Shown one piece after another: positions 34,162 to 46,800 of a DNA stretch of 64,000 nucleotides; the stretch's first letter is position 1; the number at the start of each line of letters is the position of its first letter. This DNA is from Apoderus coryli. Taxonomy: Eukaryota > Arthropoda > Insecta > Coleoptera > Attelabidae. The stretch lies in the NCBI GenBank assembly GCA_911728435.2, contig OU452198.1:21858001-21922000 (forward strand), in the 5' to 3' direction. Made by a program: the position numbers and the translations under genes. Under the pieces are notes generated by a model. It saw only the letters and a program-made list of their open reading frames with translations, had not been told where the DNA came from and ran no database searches.

Positions 34162-35107
34162 CTATAATATATTGTTTTTATTAATCCAACTGTTGTGTGA
34201 TGAATCAAACCCCAACCATTTAACGAGGACTTTGTTTCTATTTCGTTTTATGACTTTTTCGACTAGATACACATTTGGAAATTTAACCTTTTGCAACTGT
34301 TCTCTATAAAAGCATCCCTTAATTTCTTGTCCATTTAAATCTTTCAATAGATATGTAATGGGGTTTGTGAATAAAACACTTTGAACAGTAAATATTTCTG
34401 TGGACCAATTTGCAGTGTAGGACTTGTCAAAAAGACCTCTAATTTTGGAGATTCTAACATGATCACCGATATGAAATTTTTGTCCTTTTAAATCGACTTG
34501 TTTGATTTTATTGTTGTTGTAAACTGTTTTTAAGAGAAAGATTCATGTTTTTGCTTCACGTCAGCGGGTTTCATTTTAATTTTAGTGTGTTTGGTATTGT
34601 TATACATCTCAACAATCTTTGGCAATAAATTAATCCAATTATAGTGACCCTGGTAGTTGAATTCTTTCCACATTAGATTTTTTAACGTTCGATTTACTCT
34701 TTCTACAATTGAGGCTTTTTTTTCACTGTAACTACAATAGTGGTTTATATTAAATTTATCCATAATATTTTTAAAGTCTTTGTTGAAAAACTCCTTCCCC
34801 ATATCTGTTTGTAGATTTTTTGGTGGTGGTATTGAATGCCGTTGGAAAATTTTAACAAAATTCTTTGTCACTTCTGAACCAGTTTTTGTTTTTAGTGGGA
34901 ATGCCCACACATATTTCGAGAAGCAATTAATAACAATTAAAATGTATTTGTAACCATTGTTTTCTTTTGCATACGGTATCATTTCAACTAAATCAGCTTG
35001 AAATAATTAAATTAAATTAAAGACTTAATGTCAACACTACGTCTCATAAATTTTATTCTAGATGGTTTATGTATTTCATCAACAATTTGTCGCTTAACAG
35101 AGGTCAT
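34162..35107 (-). pseudogene. int: Polinton integrase with C-terminal chromodomain (frame-broken)
   Basis: It starts MTSVKRQIVDEIHKP at 35107. The catalytic core has the D,D-35-E-type residues in QADLVEMIP, LQTDMGKEFF and SIVERVNRTLKN. Downstream come KFHIGDHVRISK (SH3-like part) and a chromodomain YLVEKVIKRNRNKVLVKWLG with NSWINKNNIL at the end. It inserts the linear genome and makes the 6-bp duplication. Two frame breaks: near 35005-35022, in a small ATTTA/TTAAA duplication before the first catalytic Asp, and near 34531-34545 between core and C-terminal region. The domain order is that of Polinton integrases. Confidence 0.9.
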
Positions 35108-35178
35108 TTTGACCATCACACACACAAACACAACTAAATAAAACACAAAGCATTTTAAACATACACTTTTATATTGAT

Positions 35179-35469
35179 TTAAAACATTTTTACAACATTT
35201 GTAAGAGGGTTGTATTTCACTAGGCGGTCATGTAAAATTAAACAAAAAGCTGTTGTTTGATCTGGCATCATTTGCTTGGATTCAAATTCCAATCGAATAT
35301 CAACAGCACCATTTTTTAAGCTTTCATTTTGCCTGCTACAATCTATAACAAATAGCGGTGCAATAGATTGGAAATTCTTCAAAGTTAAGCAAGGTTCTGA
35401 ATTTTGTCTGTAATAGTAAGCTTGTTGAAATTGATTAAATATTTCATACAAAATGGTAAAATGATTTTT
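35179..35469 (-). pseudogene. mcp: Major capsid protein, 3' part
   Basis: The minus strand reads HFTILYEIFNQFQQAYYY, then SIAPLFVIDCSRQNESL, GAVDIRLEFESK, FCLILHDRLVKYNPL to a stop at 35179. This is the C-terminal strand set of the Polinton double-jelly-roll capsid protein. It has no start; the remainder is at 52507-53437. The total length, after counting the 4-base duplicated target once, is 405 codons plus stop, divisible by three. The gene was therefore intact when the 17-kb insertion arrived. Confidence 0.9.
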
Positions 35470-36232
35470 TGTAACGCCAGAATTCGGCTATCGTTACAAT
35501 TGACCTGATTTTATTTGGATCCATATTTTGAACCACTTCTGTGACATTAAAATTAGGTACTTACTCAATTTCAGCTTTACAACTCCTCGGAAGTCAAATA
35601 AAACCCTTTTATTGCTTAATATCATACCACGTTTATTCATCATTTTTAATATCTATAGCACACGAGAGTAGAACTTCATTTACCATCACTGTAACTATGT
35701 TTTCTTCCCCAAACCTCGTTCGCAAACGTTTCTAAAATTATGCCAAACTTTTTCTAAGTATTTCTTGTAAATATTGTAATTTTTAGGATATATATACCCC
35801 TGAGTGCGTCCATGGTGGTGCTCTGGATTAGTTTTAGTTGATTTCATGCTTGATATTGCGTGTCTCGTGAACTGGTGGTCCTGTTTAAGCCCCTTGCTGT
35901 TCTTGTATTTTGACGGAGTTATTTATCATTTCTGAACGTAGATTCGTGATTGCTCACCTACAAGCGAAGAACTATTCAATTGACTCATACTTAGTTGTTT
36001 TTCGGCCTTAGCAATTGTCTAAATCTTCGATTTCACTCTTTTTAGTGCTCCGCTGTTCAAACACATTTTAGGGTTTATTACTGGCATAATATGTTGTTTA
36101 TTCTATCTGTCCTTGCTTGGGATCATCCTTTGCTTTGTTAGCCGTAGATTTCTTGCATTTTTGATCTGGAAATAAAATTCAAAATCATACATAATTACGT
36201 GAATTCAGAATGTAAACAAAACAAACCGGTCT

Positions 36233-38932
36233 CCCAACTAACAATTTAACTTTTTTAATTGCTGTAAGAACGTTTATAAAATATATTTTATAAAACACCC
36301 ATTGTTTTATAAACATTTTCACAACGTTCTTACGCGGCTTATAAACACGAAAAAGGCGCAGATTTATAAAACAAATCGACTCGTTAACGGTTCTATAAAT
36401 GTTGCTTGTTGCTATTATACAATAGTTTTTAGAACGTTTATAAATATCTAATAAAAATCAAATAAAAGTGTTATAAAACAGTTTTATTATAGCTCTGTTA
36501 CTAGAACAAAACGACATATTTGTAGAACTACTATAAAACTGTTAAAGGATATAAACGTTTTTTAAAATATCTTTTTACACAAAATTATTTTATAATTATT
36601 ATGCATTGTTGTTGGTACACATTAACAAAATCTGAACAATCATGGAGGTAAAAATAATATAAAACGCTATAATACCTACCCAATAATGAATAATAAAATA
36701 AGTCAGATAAAATTCATCCATGAGCAGATTTGGCTGCGAAACAAAATTTACTGTTAAATATATTGTATATTATTACTAAAATTTTAATGCGCCTCGCGAA
36801 TTATGTAAATTAATGAATTTAGATTTTATAAATTATATAAAATTTTTTTTTTATTGTCACTTATTGTTGAAAATAATCTTTTGGGAGATCCTTTATTATG
36901 TAATGACTGATTCTGTATACCTTATTAGCTAAGATAATTTTACAAATTATAAAAAATATTAATTTTAAAAGTTTGGTCAACATGGCTAACAATTTAAAGA
37001 AACCAAAAATGGTTTCTTCCTTATACGATGCTTATAAAACAAAATTATCTCAACCCAGACGAGTATGCTCTTTAGATAGCTATTACAAAATAACTGCAGA
37101 ATTGTTTTATACAGGGGCGTATTCGTTAAAAAAACATAAATCTCATAATATTTTAAGTGCAAATAAAATGTAATATAAAATTAATATTACCTGAAACCCC
37201 TTTGATAGCAGAAGAATGATATGATTCTTTTATATCTATCATAATATGGATACTAGCCAAAATATAAGTTGGTATAGTACGACACAGTTAAGAATGATAC
37301 ACTTTTATATGGATAGCCCATTTAAAAGCGTATATTAACTGTGTCGTACTATAGGTACCTATGTTTTATGTAAACGTGAAGAATTTTTTATAAACCAGTT
37401 ATGGAGTAAAAAAAATATATTTCACTAAGCTTGATAATGAATAATGAAGCTAATTACAAGTATTTTTCTTGAAGTTTTATGTATTTAGTAATCGTTTGCC
37501 GTTAATTTAAAATAAATTAATAGTAAAACAAACTAAAACAAGCTTGGAGATAAATGCTCTAAAAAATCAAAATTTAATTAAAAGGTGCTGCAAAAAATAT
37601 ATAAGATAAAATGTATAGAAATTAATCAAGTCTAGTCCTGTCTACTTGAAGTATTCGTGCTTGATACTTTGATGCTTGTCTGAGTCGCCGCCGTGTGTCG
37701 CATCGTCTCAATATTGGAATAATAATAAAATAGTAAACAGAGTTTTACAAAACAAACTTTAACATATGTTTTATAAAAGCTTTTGATGGGTTCTTATAAA
37801 ACAAAATGCTTTTATAGTTACTCTCTTATTAGCTTTTACGGGAGTAATTTAAACATAACCTAAATTGAGCCCTTTGTTTATGTTATGTATGTTATAACTT
37901 ATAACTGCCGTTATTAAAACGGTTTGTTGAGTGTCTTTAAGAGAGTTCGAGGATCTTGAGGTAGAAAATTTGGCATGTGTTTATTGAGTATAGCAAAAAG
38001 CTTCTTTTGGGAAAAATGCGGAACATTATTTGATACTGCCCATGTTCGCATGTTTTCTCTTAGTTTTGCATTTTTTTCTAGCTCACTTGTGCTTGAAGCA
38101 TGATATTGATCACCAATTCTCTATTTCGGCTACCCGCTCACCATCTAGTAATAATTCCTCCTGAGAATTTATCAGTCTTCAAAATATTTGATGTCTTATA
38201 AATTGTCATTAATTTGATTAGATTCCATTACAGTTTGCTACTCTTTATTATAGTCACTAATGTTTTCCCTTTGATAATTTATAATATTGTAATTCATTTT
38301 CTATTAAATGCACAACTGCTTTTCGTTTGGACATTTTAAACCTGTGTATGATATAACAATAAATATCAGTTGAAAATAAATAAGACTATGTTATATATTA
38401 GTTCTAGGTAATGTTTATGACAGCATTTTAATTTTATAAAATTTGCATTGGCAACATATTTATTTTTTTATTGTTTTTAATAAAATAACTAAAAAACAAT
38501 TTTGTAATTATTAATTTGCGCACAAATTTGCTGCAGCAAACAAATCGCTCTTAATAACGACAATAAAAAAACTATTTTATTATTACGAAACGTACTTTAA
38601 CAGAATAATTTTATAATTGTTTTTAAAGGAACAAGTTAATCCAGACTAGTACTTTTACAAAATGCTTTTAAAACTAATTATCATTCGGAACAAATTCGTC
38701 CTATAAAAAATATTTTATAAACGTTTATAAAACTGTTACGATATCATATTTTATAACTATTTTATTATTTTGCTGTAAAAACGTTCTTAAAACAGTTTTT
38801 CTCACAGAAAAGTTTAACACAGCAGTTTTATCACCAAACGAACCTTTAAAAAACAAAAAAGTTTTTACTAATCGCCAATAAAATAATTATAAAATCTATT
38901 AGTTCTTTAAGAATGTCGAATTGCTAGTTGGG
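36233..38932. mobile_element. 2.7-kb non-autonomous DNA transposon with short TIRs
   Basis: Ends are CCCAACTAACAATTTAAC and the complement CCCAACTAGCAATTCGAC. Both subterminal regions are crowded with TTATAAAAC or GTTTTATAA motifs in both orientations and with AACGTTCTTA-like words. No transposase is found; the 66-codon ORF at 36973-37173 is unrecognised. A clear target duplication was not seen (only CT on both sides). The superfamily is unassigned. Confidence 0.65.
37273..37353. repeat. 19-bp perfect inverted repeat, possible tiny insertion
   Basis: Arms TATAGTACGACACAGTTAA (37273-37291) and its exact complement (37335-37353) enclose 43 nt. TATA at the tips would fit a TA target duplication of a minute MITE. 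Confidence 0.5.
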
Positions 38933-39432
38933 CTGTTATGTTGTGATATACTTACCGTACGTTGACAGCATAATTACGGGAAATACTACAAAGACGCGTA
39001 TTCTTTATATTGATATTTAACTTCCTTTCATAATTATGCAGATTTTCCAACTAATTAGTGCCTGTTAATTTGTTAACTATTTATTATAATAGTATTCCAT
39101 CAGCTGGGAATAGTAATGTCTATTATATTTTGACATCGACTTTAGGTTATAGGAATTCTTGCAGCAGGAGAATGATGCAGCGTTGCCGGGTTGTAATATT
39201 TTGTTGCGTGCAATTTCTTATTAGACATATTTCATACGTAATGCGTGTTTTGCCATGTTACATCACATTTTTCCGTGTGGTAGACTCCTACCAGAGGCGT
39301 AGCGCTAAGAAATACATTTCAGTAGAGCTGAGTTAGGAATGACGATATTGACTTTGTGGCGATCGATCATTCTTGGGCTGTTGCACCTCTAGTATTGTCA
39401 GAAGTTTTGTTTTAAATGTTGGTAACTTCGGT

Positions 39433-39762
39433 TTATAACGAATCCTGGTCGTTCTTGTTGAATTTTTGAAATTTGGCCATTTTTATTCTCGGTGCTGTTG
39501 AAGATAACTGCTCGGCGGCCATTGTGTCGAATTTTATATAAAAATTATTATCAATAATTTTTAAACCCTCTGTGGGGAATATTTGGAGCCGTTGTGGCGT
39601 TGGGAAGAGTTTGAAGTGGATATTGGAGGTATTTTGTTGAATTCCCGTCTGCATTGTGCAGGAATAAGTTTTATCTTCGACACCACGTGAGTAACCAAAT
39701 TTGTACCACGATTTTCTCGTTACGTACAAGTATAATTGTAATTTTAGCCCGACTGAAATCAC
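39433..39762 (-). CDS. Unrecognised 109-codon ORF inside the probable solo LTR
   Basis: Minus-strand ORF with mixed composition, ending MAAEQLSSTAPRIKMAKFQ and an acidic end. No family is recognised. It could be a chance frame or a piece of LTR-borne coding sequence. Confidence 0.25.
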   Translation of the reverse strand: MISVGLKLQLYLYVTRKSWYKFGYSRGVEDKTYSCTMQTGIQQNTSNIHFKLFPTPQRLQIFPTEGLKIIDNNFYIKFDTMAAEQLSSTAPRIKMAKFQKFNKNDQDSL

Positions 39763-40844
39763 CTCTCATTTCCAATAGAGAAGAGTGAACTGATTCAGAT
39801 CATTTATGAGGAAAACCCTCGGACGCGAGGTTAGTATTTCGAGTACTTGGGTATAGGTAATAGGTACTTGGTACTAAAAGTAATGTATACTTTTAGGGTT
39901 TTTTTTCCTTGTGTAAAATTTCTTCTGATTGGGACGATGTTCCTGATATTTTGTGATGTCCTTATGATTGGGGCGATGATGTGGCGACCAGCCGGCCAGG
40001 TTCAAGACCGCAAATGTTCGCGATTAATTCAATCAAGCGTTGGTGACACGATGACGTGTTGAGAAGGTGGTAGACATAATTAGATTAGTAGCTGCCAAAT
40101 TGTAAGTTTTTTTATATCGCTTATTAATCATGGTTGGGCCCTCAGCCATTGGATAACCGTTAAGTGAATATTGATTTCGTTATTCAGAAGCCTTCAGCTA
40201 ATAGTGTTTTGATTAGTATGGCCTTCAGCCCACAGAATATCTTAAAATGACGTAAATATTAGTTAGCTAGTATATTTCTTGTTATAATTTAACGGCGCGG
40301 TGTGCTCCCTATGTGAGCTTTGCGTGCGCACGCTGAGTGTTCGGAGAACGGCCGAAAGTTCGATCGTATCGCGGTAGTTTGCTTAATGATTGATTGTATG
40401 CGTTTTATTTTACTTGCTTATCATTAATGTAAACTGTCATAGTGAGTTGTACCTATTTTCACGAAGATATGGTCCATTTTTGTACTTTCATATATATATA
40501 GTTTTGATGTTTCATTTTTATAATAATTTGAGGATTGAAGTATATTTTAATAATCGTTATAAAATTGTATACTTACCTTCAATATTTACGCAGTATCGTA
40601 ACACATCGTCATGTTCATTTATCATTGGTTTGAATTGGTAGCTACAATTTCTTTATTAAATTTTAAGTGAAGTCTTGACACGGGCGTTTTATTTTGGTTA
40701 ACCACTTGAACGGGGGGTATCCATATGTTTTATACAGGGTGGAACAAGAGTTAGTCTTTGGTATATGAGGTTGAAGAGTTTCCCGTTGTATTTCAAGATT
40801 TAGGAGCGGGGAACTAAACTTAAGTGGCCTAGTGAAGTAAATAA

Positions 40845-43769
40845 TGCTACGCTACTGCGAACCTTTTGTAATTTGGGTGCGCAGCAGCAAGCAAAACAAA
40901 AATTCACGGGTGGCAAAACTAAAAGAAAATTTATTTCCTGATCCTTCCTAAATCAGAGATGGCATTATCTCCTTATATTATCATCGATCCTTTTACTTAA
41001 TGGCCTAGCTCAATCAGAGATTGGGAGTGGAACAAAACTGCCTGGACGCCACCCGTTTCAAAAATGCCCCTGTATAAAAGGATCGATCGATAGTACTATA
41101 AAGAAAACGGGAACTCACTAAGAGGGAAAGTAAATAACACCGTATCCAAAATGATCCCGAATCAGAAATTTATTAATAGAAATTTTAAAGTAATTAAATT
41201 GAACAATGTGTAAATATAACCTATAAACAATGTGTAAATAAATATAACCTATAATTTTTAGTAGTGAATATAAACCCTATAATAAATCTTTGTAAATATA
41301 TAACCTATGATAATACTTGTGAAAATATATAATCTATAATAATAATTCTTTGTAAATAAATATATAACCTATAATATTGCCTTGTAAATATATAAATCTA
41401 TAATAATAATTTGTAAATATATTATAAACCTTATAGCCGACAAACTCAATTGTACTCTACAATTAATTAAACATAATATCAACAATACACATTCAAATTT
41501 TTGAATTCTTATACTTGGATATGTGTGCGCATGCGTCGTAATCTCTAGCGGAGCTTATGCACTCCCTACTATGTGGGCCATCAATTAAGAAGTGCCGATA
41601 AATATTAAACTGACAGTTAATCGATTGGTGAGATTAAAAGTGAGGTTATGAAATTATAAAACCAAATTGGTAATTAAAAAAAAAAACTAATATTGAGTCC
41701 AAGAGAGGATGGCGGATTTATTGGAAATGGTTATCTGTATCTGTGCCGCCTTAAACATGCGCACAGTACTATTTAAATGTATAAAAATCGTGACGCAATT
41801 AATCCATATAGTTAGCGCGTATTTTAAACAATTAACATTTACTCAACGTGGTACTGTTACCTAGGTATGATCATACAAGGCTCACATCAATATACACAAC
41901 ATAACATATAAACAAATTCCTGAAAGGTAAGTAATACTCCTCTACTAAAAGAAATACCCAATATATAATAATAATATTAAAACAATAAATCAAAGCTTAT
42001 CCACCGTACAGCGGTTCTAGTGATACGCTTGTGTGTTCACAAACAAAGAGAAAATAATATGAAAAGCCACCACGGCCAAGTTTAAAGTTATTTCACTAAG
42101 TGAACTATTTCAGGTCACTGACAAAAAAAACAACTGTGAAGTTACAGGATAAAGTACTAACGTTACTGGTAATATATATGCATTGATTCATAAACAATTA
42201 CAGCAAAGTGACACTGCATGATGAATGCTGTACCTACTTCACTAAAATACCTGGTTTAAGTTTGATGAAGTTCTACTCGAGTTGGGTACTCACACGCCGC
42301 TTGGACGAAGATCGTGTCCAGTCTGTCTTGCACGACACCAACCTTGGATGACCTAACAATGCCAGGACCCTGCTCCGATGAATTTGACTGCCTGCACTGT
42401 ATCAGACACGTGCTGAAATTCGCTTCTACCGACAGTAGCAACTGGGTAATCCTTCGCACAACTCGTGCCCCTGACTCAGGGTCTGACAAACGCTTCAGCC
42501 GCTCCGCGGTGATGCTGAGGGTGGCTTTTGAGGCCTAATCGAAAACACTATTATAATAGCCTCATCCGAAATGGTAAGTAATTTAAATTGTTGCACCGAA
42601 AATATACTTATTTTGCCTGAATATAGTAAGTGACACTCACCTAAGATGGTAGATGGCCTCGTGGTGATCAGGTTAGGAGGGTATATTTGTAAAGCACGTA
42701 CTTAATATAATTTCAACTTTCAATCCAGCGCTCCGCTGAGGCAAACAACTCTCTTGAGTTACAAAACTACAATTTGCTGCCCTTATTTGTTGAAAATATT
42801 ATACTTCACGAAAATTGGGTGGATTATTACTTCATACACCTTTCAGGTAGGACCCTCCGAAACCAAAATGAACGAGTACCGTCTTAAGTGTCAAAATCTT
42901 GCACCGTCAGCCTGCCCCCACGTCAGATTAGGGCTGGGTGATAATGAACGTCTTCCGTGTTCCTTTTCCCATAAACACAATCACAACATCCCCGTGTCTG
43001 CGAACCATAATTATTCCTCCGAACCGGTAATTACACCGCTCATCGAACGATCTCAAAATGAGTAATTGAATAAATCGGACACGAATCTACGACCAGCCGA
43101 AGACCAAAACAACAACAGTAGGCCCCAAAATAAGAAACGGAATAGTCCAAATGTTCCAATACATCCCTCAATTGTCAGCTGTCTTTCAACATATCAGATT
43201 ATTTATTGCAAATAACCCCAATTAATAACAACAATTATTTTTATTGTAAACAAAGCAGAAATTTTAATATTTAATGATATTTTAAAGAAATAGGTAATGA
43301 AAATATATATATATTTTAGTGAATGCATTGGATGAGCAAATTCATAGTCCAGGCCAGCTATTATACAGGCACTATGTAACGATGTAAACAGTGGTCAACC
43401 GTAAGAAGGTACGCTCCATCAATTTCACAACCATGTTTCACCCTGAATGAAATGTTCGTGCTATTAAATGATTCTCTTTTCCATTTCTTTTAGGTGCAAA
43501 CTTGTTGGATCCATGATCATCCCCAAAGCTGTAACACTCAGAGCTTGTTTGGTACTGTTGTGAGACAGCGGTTGGTATTGCGTGTCATCGCATTTATCTG
43601 GATGCTTTTTAAATAAAATTAAGTAGTACAATAGTAGCGAAATTATTCGTTCATGATTACTTTAAGGTATGTTACGATTTTATAAATAAATATTCATCAT
43701 ATGCATTGAAGATCTCTCATTCCGCCAGTTTAAACAGTTATATTCTGTGGATGCCTTTAGCCCGTAACA
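40845..43769 (-). repeat. 3' LTR of the Gypsy element
   Basis: 2,925 bp, TG...CA ends (plus strand TGCTACGCTACTGCG to CCCGTAACA). Matches 49408-52332 at an offset of 8,563 in every ORF and landmark checked. It includes a (TATAACCTATAATAA)-like region at 41210-41440. It contains the same exon-like frame as its partner at 42294-42534. Confidence 0.95.
42294..42534 (-). CDS. Exon-like open frame in the 3' LTR
   Basis: On the minus strand, 80 codons lie between an acceptor TTTTCGATTAG and a donor GTGAGTAC. It begins ASKATLSITAERLKRLSDPE and has a Gln/Ser-rich middle. It is sense to the retrotransposon. The identical frame is in the other LTR. The family is not recognised. It could be an accessory exon used by spliced LTR transcripts, or host sequence captured in the LTR. 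Confidence 0.35.
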
Positions 43770-43770
43770 A

Positions 43771-43786
43771 CTCCCCTCCACCCTCA
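43771..43786 (-). promoter_or_regulatory. Polypurine tract
   Basis: The minus strand reads GAGGGTGGAGGGGAG immediately before the TG of the 3' LTR, the usual primer for plus-strand DNA synthesis. Confidence 0.85.
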
Positions 43787-43835
43787 ACAGAAAAGTTTCT
43801 TAGAAACTTTTTTTCTCTATGTATCTTCTAAGCGC

Positions 43836-46800
43836 TTAATCATCCTGTTCGGGTTCGTCATCCGGAGGATGAGCCTTCAAATCCTTCGCATGCCATGAAC
43901 CGATACTATTTCCCCTAGAATCGACGAGTTCATAAGTCCACGGTGATAACACCTTATGTACCAAGTAGGGACCAACGAACTTATTTGCAAGTTTGGCGGT
44001 AAATTTCTTTGCCGCGTCCGAGAGAACATAATTTTTCTTCCACACTTGTTGTCCTCTATTGAATCTCTCATCTCTATGACGAAGATTATAATTCTTTTTA
44101 CTTCTGTCATAAGCATGTTTAAGACGTTTCTGTATGTCAACATATATTTTTCTCAACTCAGTGGATCTTACTTCCGGTTCGACATCATCGCCAACTCCAT
44201 CCAAGGCATTTTCTCCTTTTCCAGAGATTCGAACTTCACGACCAAAATTTAAGAGATTCGGTGTACAACCCGTGACCTCATGTTTAGCTGATCTTATTGC
44301 GAATGCAACCTTTGCTAGGTACTTTTCCCAATCTCTATGATTTTCCGACACGTATGCAGATAGCATAGTTTTTACTACACGATGTACTCGTTCTACAGGG
44401 TTAGCACGAGGGTTATAAGCTGCTGAATATTTAATCTCGACGTCATACTGCTTCATGGTGTTTTTAAACAAATGACAAGTAAACTGTGGGCCGTTATCCG
44501 CTATCAATCTTTCAGGCGCTCCGTAAACCAAAAACACATGATCCTCTAACCATTTTACAACTCCAGGAGCAGTTGCTTTTCTCAAAGGAAACAGTAACAC
44601 AAATTTCGTGAAACAGTCACAAACCGATAAAATATATGAAAATCCAGACCTTGAGCGAGGTAGCGGTCCAACTAAATCCACACTAATCAATTGCCAAGGC
44701 CTAGAGGCTGTTGGTTGACTACTCAACATAAATCCTATGGGTTTCTTTTGCTCGGGTTTCGTGCGAAGACAAGTTACACATCTTGCAATATATCTTGCTA
44801 CGTCGCATCTAAGTTTCGGCCAATAGTACGTCCTGAGGATTCGGTCCACCGTTTTCGCCACACCAGCATGTCCACAAGTTGGCGGATCATGACTCTGTCT
44901 TATTATCTCCGTCCTCTTCCTTCGAGGCACGACCATAAGCCATTCCGTTCGCGCTCCTAACAATTCTCCGTGCGAAAATCTACTCCGCTTATAAAGGTGG
45001 TTCTGATGTACTCGCCAAAGTGGATAATTTTGGGGTTTCCGTAAAACCTTCTGACACATCTCACTATACCATCGGTCTCCGTCCCCGGCATCCTGAACAT
45101 CCGCTTCTTGATCTCCATCTTCATCATTGGTAACGGCATCCACCGCAGGAACTGCGCGAGATAACGCGTCCGGTACCACATGTTCTGTGCCTTTCCTATG
45201 TATAATGTCGAAATTATACTGGCTCAACCGCAACGTCCATCTAGATATTCGCCCGACAGGATCCTTTATATTATATAACCATTTTAAGCTATAGTGATCT
45301 GTAATGACAGTAAATTTTGTTCCTTCCAAATAGGGTCTCAACTTTTCTATGGCAAAAAGGACCGCAAGACATTCCTTCTCGGTCGTACTATATTTCCGTT
45401 CATTTTTAGTCAGAGATCTACTCAAATAACAGATAACGCGCTCTTCCTCATCTTGAACTTGAGTCAACACCGCTCCCAAACCGTAATCCGATGCGTCCGT
45501 TTGCACCACAAATGGCAACTCAAAATTCGGACAACTTAGCACTGGTGCGCTTATTAAATGTTCTTTGATGGTATTAAATGCAGTTTCACAACTTTCGCTC
45601 CATTCAAATTTCTGATTTTTACGTGTTAGTGCCGTTAGAGGCGATACTACTGTAGAGAAGTTTGGTATAAAACGTCTGTACCAGGAAGCTAATCCAACTA
45701 ATCGTCGAATCTCCTGAACTTTCTTGGGTACCGGGAATCTGACAATAGACTCGACTTTCTCTGGGTCAACCATCAATCCCGCAGCATTCACCACATAACC
45801 TAAATACTTTAATTCGTTCTTACAAAATATGCATTTCTCTCTATTCAGTGTTAGGCCGGCACTCTTGATTCGCTGTGTTACCTTGCGAAGAGTGTCCAAA
45901 TGTTGCTGAAAGGTTGGGGTACAAATAATAACGTCGTCCAAATACACAAAGACGTACTTGTTAAGATCCTCACCTATAACTCTGTCTATCAATCTTTGCC
46001 ATACCGCAGGAGCACTATGTAGGCCAAAAGGCATACGTTTAAATTGATATAAGCCTCTGTTAGGCACGGTGAAGGCCGTTAAATGTCGACTTTCCTTGCT
46101 GACCGGTATCTGATGATAAGCACTCTTCAAATCGAGGGTCGTCAAAAATTTACCATCTCTCAGCTTATCCAGTATTGCACTCACATACGGAATCGGGTAA
46201 GCGTCCGGCTCACTCACTGCATTTAGCTTCTTGTAATTAACACAAAATCTCCAGCTTGTGTCATTCTTTTTCACCATTACTATAGGCGATGACCAGGCGG
46301 AAGTAGACGGTTCCACAATATCATTCTTCAGCATCTTATCGAGTTCCTCATTTACATGTTTTTGCAGGGCAGGTGAAATCGGGTAATACCGCTGTTTAAT
46401 TGGAGGCGAGTCTGTTTTAATAGTTAGCTCGACTAGGTTAGTGCAACCCAATCGGTCTCCCATATCCCTAAAAGTGTCTTCGATAACGCCATCCAGCTCT
46501 TTACGCTGTGCTTCCGATAACGATTCATATGAGTTTATTGCGCAAATCTCCATATCTATATCATCTTGCCTAAACTTCCATTCGCCAGCATACAAATCCG
46601 GAATAATGTCCATTTGTCTCCAGAAATCTATACCCAAAATTAGCTTATGTTTCAAAGATGGCACCACCAAAACACGAATTACCCTCAGTTTACCCTGTAG
46701 GAGAATTGGCAGGTAACACACTCCCAGAGCCTGACAGGTCTCTCCATTGGCTACTGTGCAAACCTGACGTTCGCTCTTATTCAAGTGACACAATCCGCTC

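Noticed and set aside
39058..40641. Plus-strand ORFs of 71-92 codons
   Set aside because: No family features or supporting signals; they lie in the probable solo LTR.
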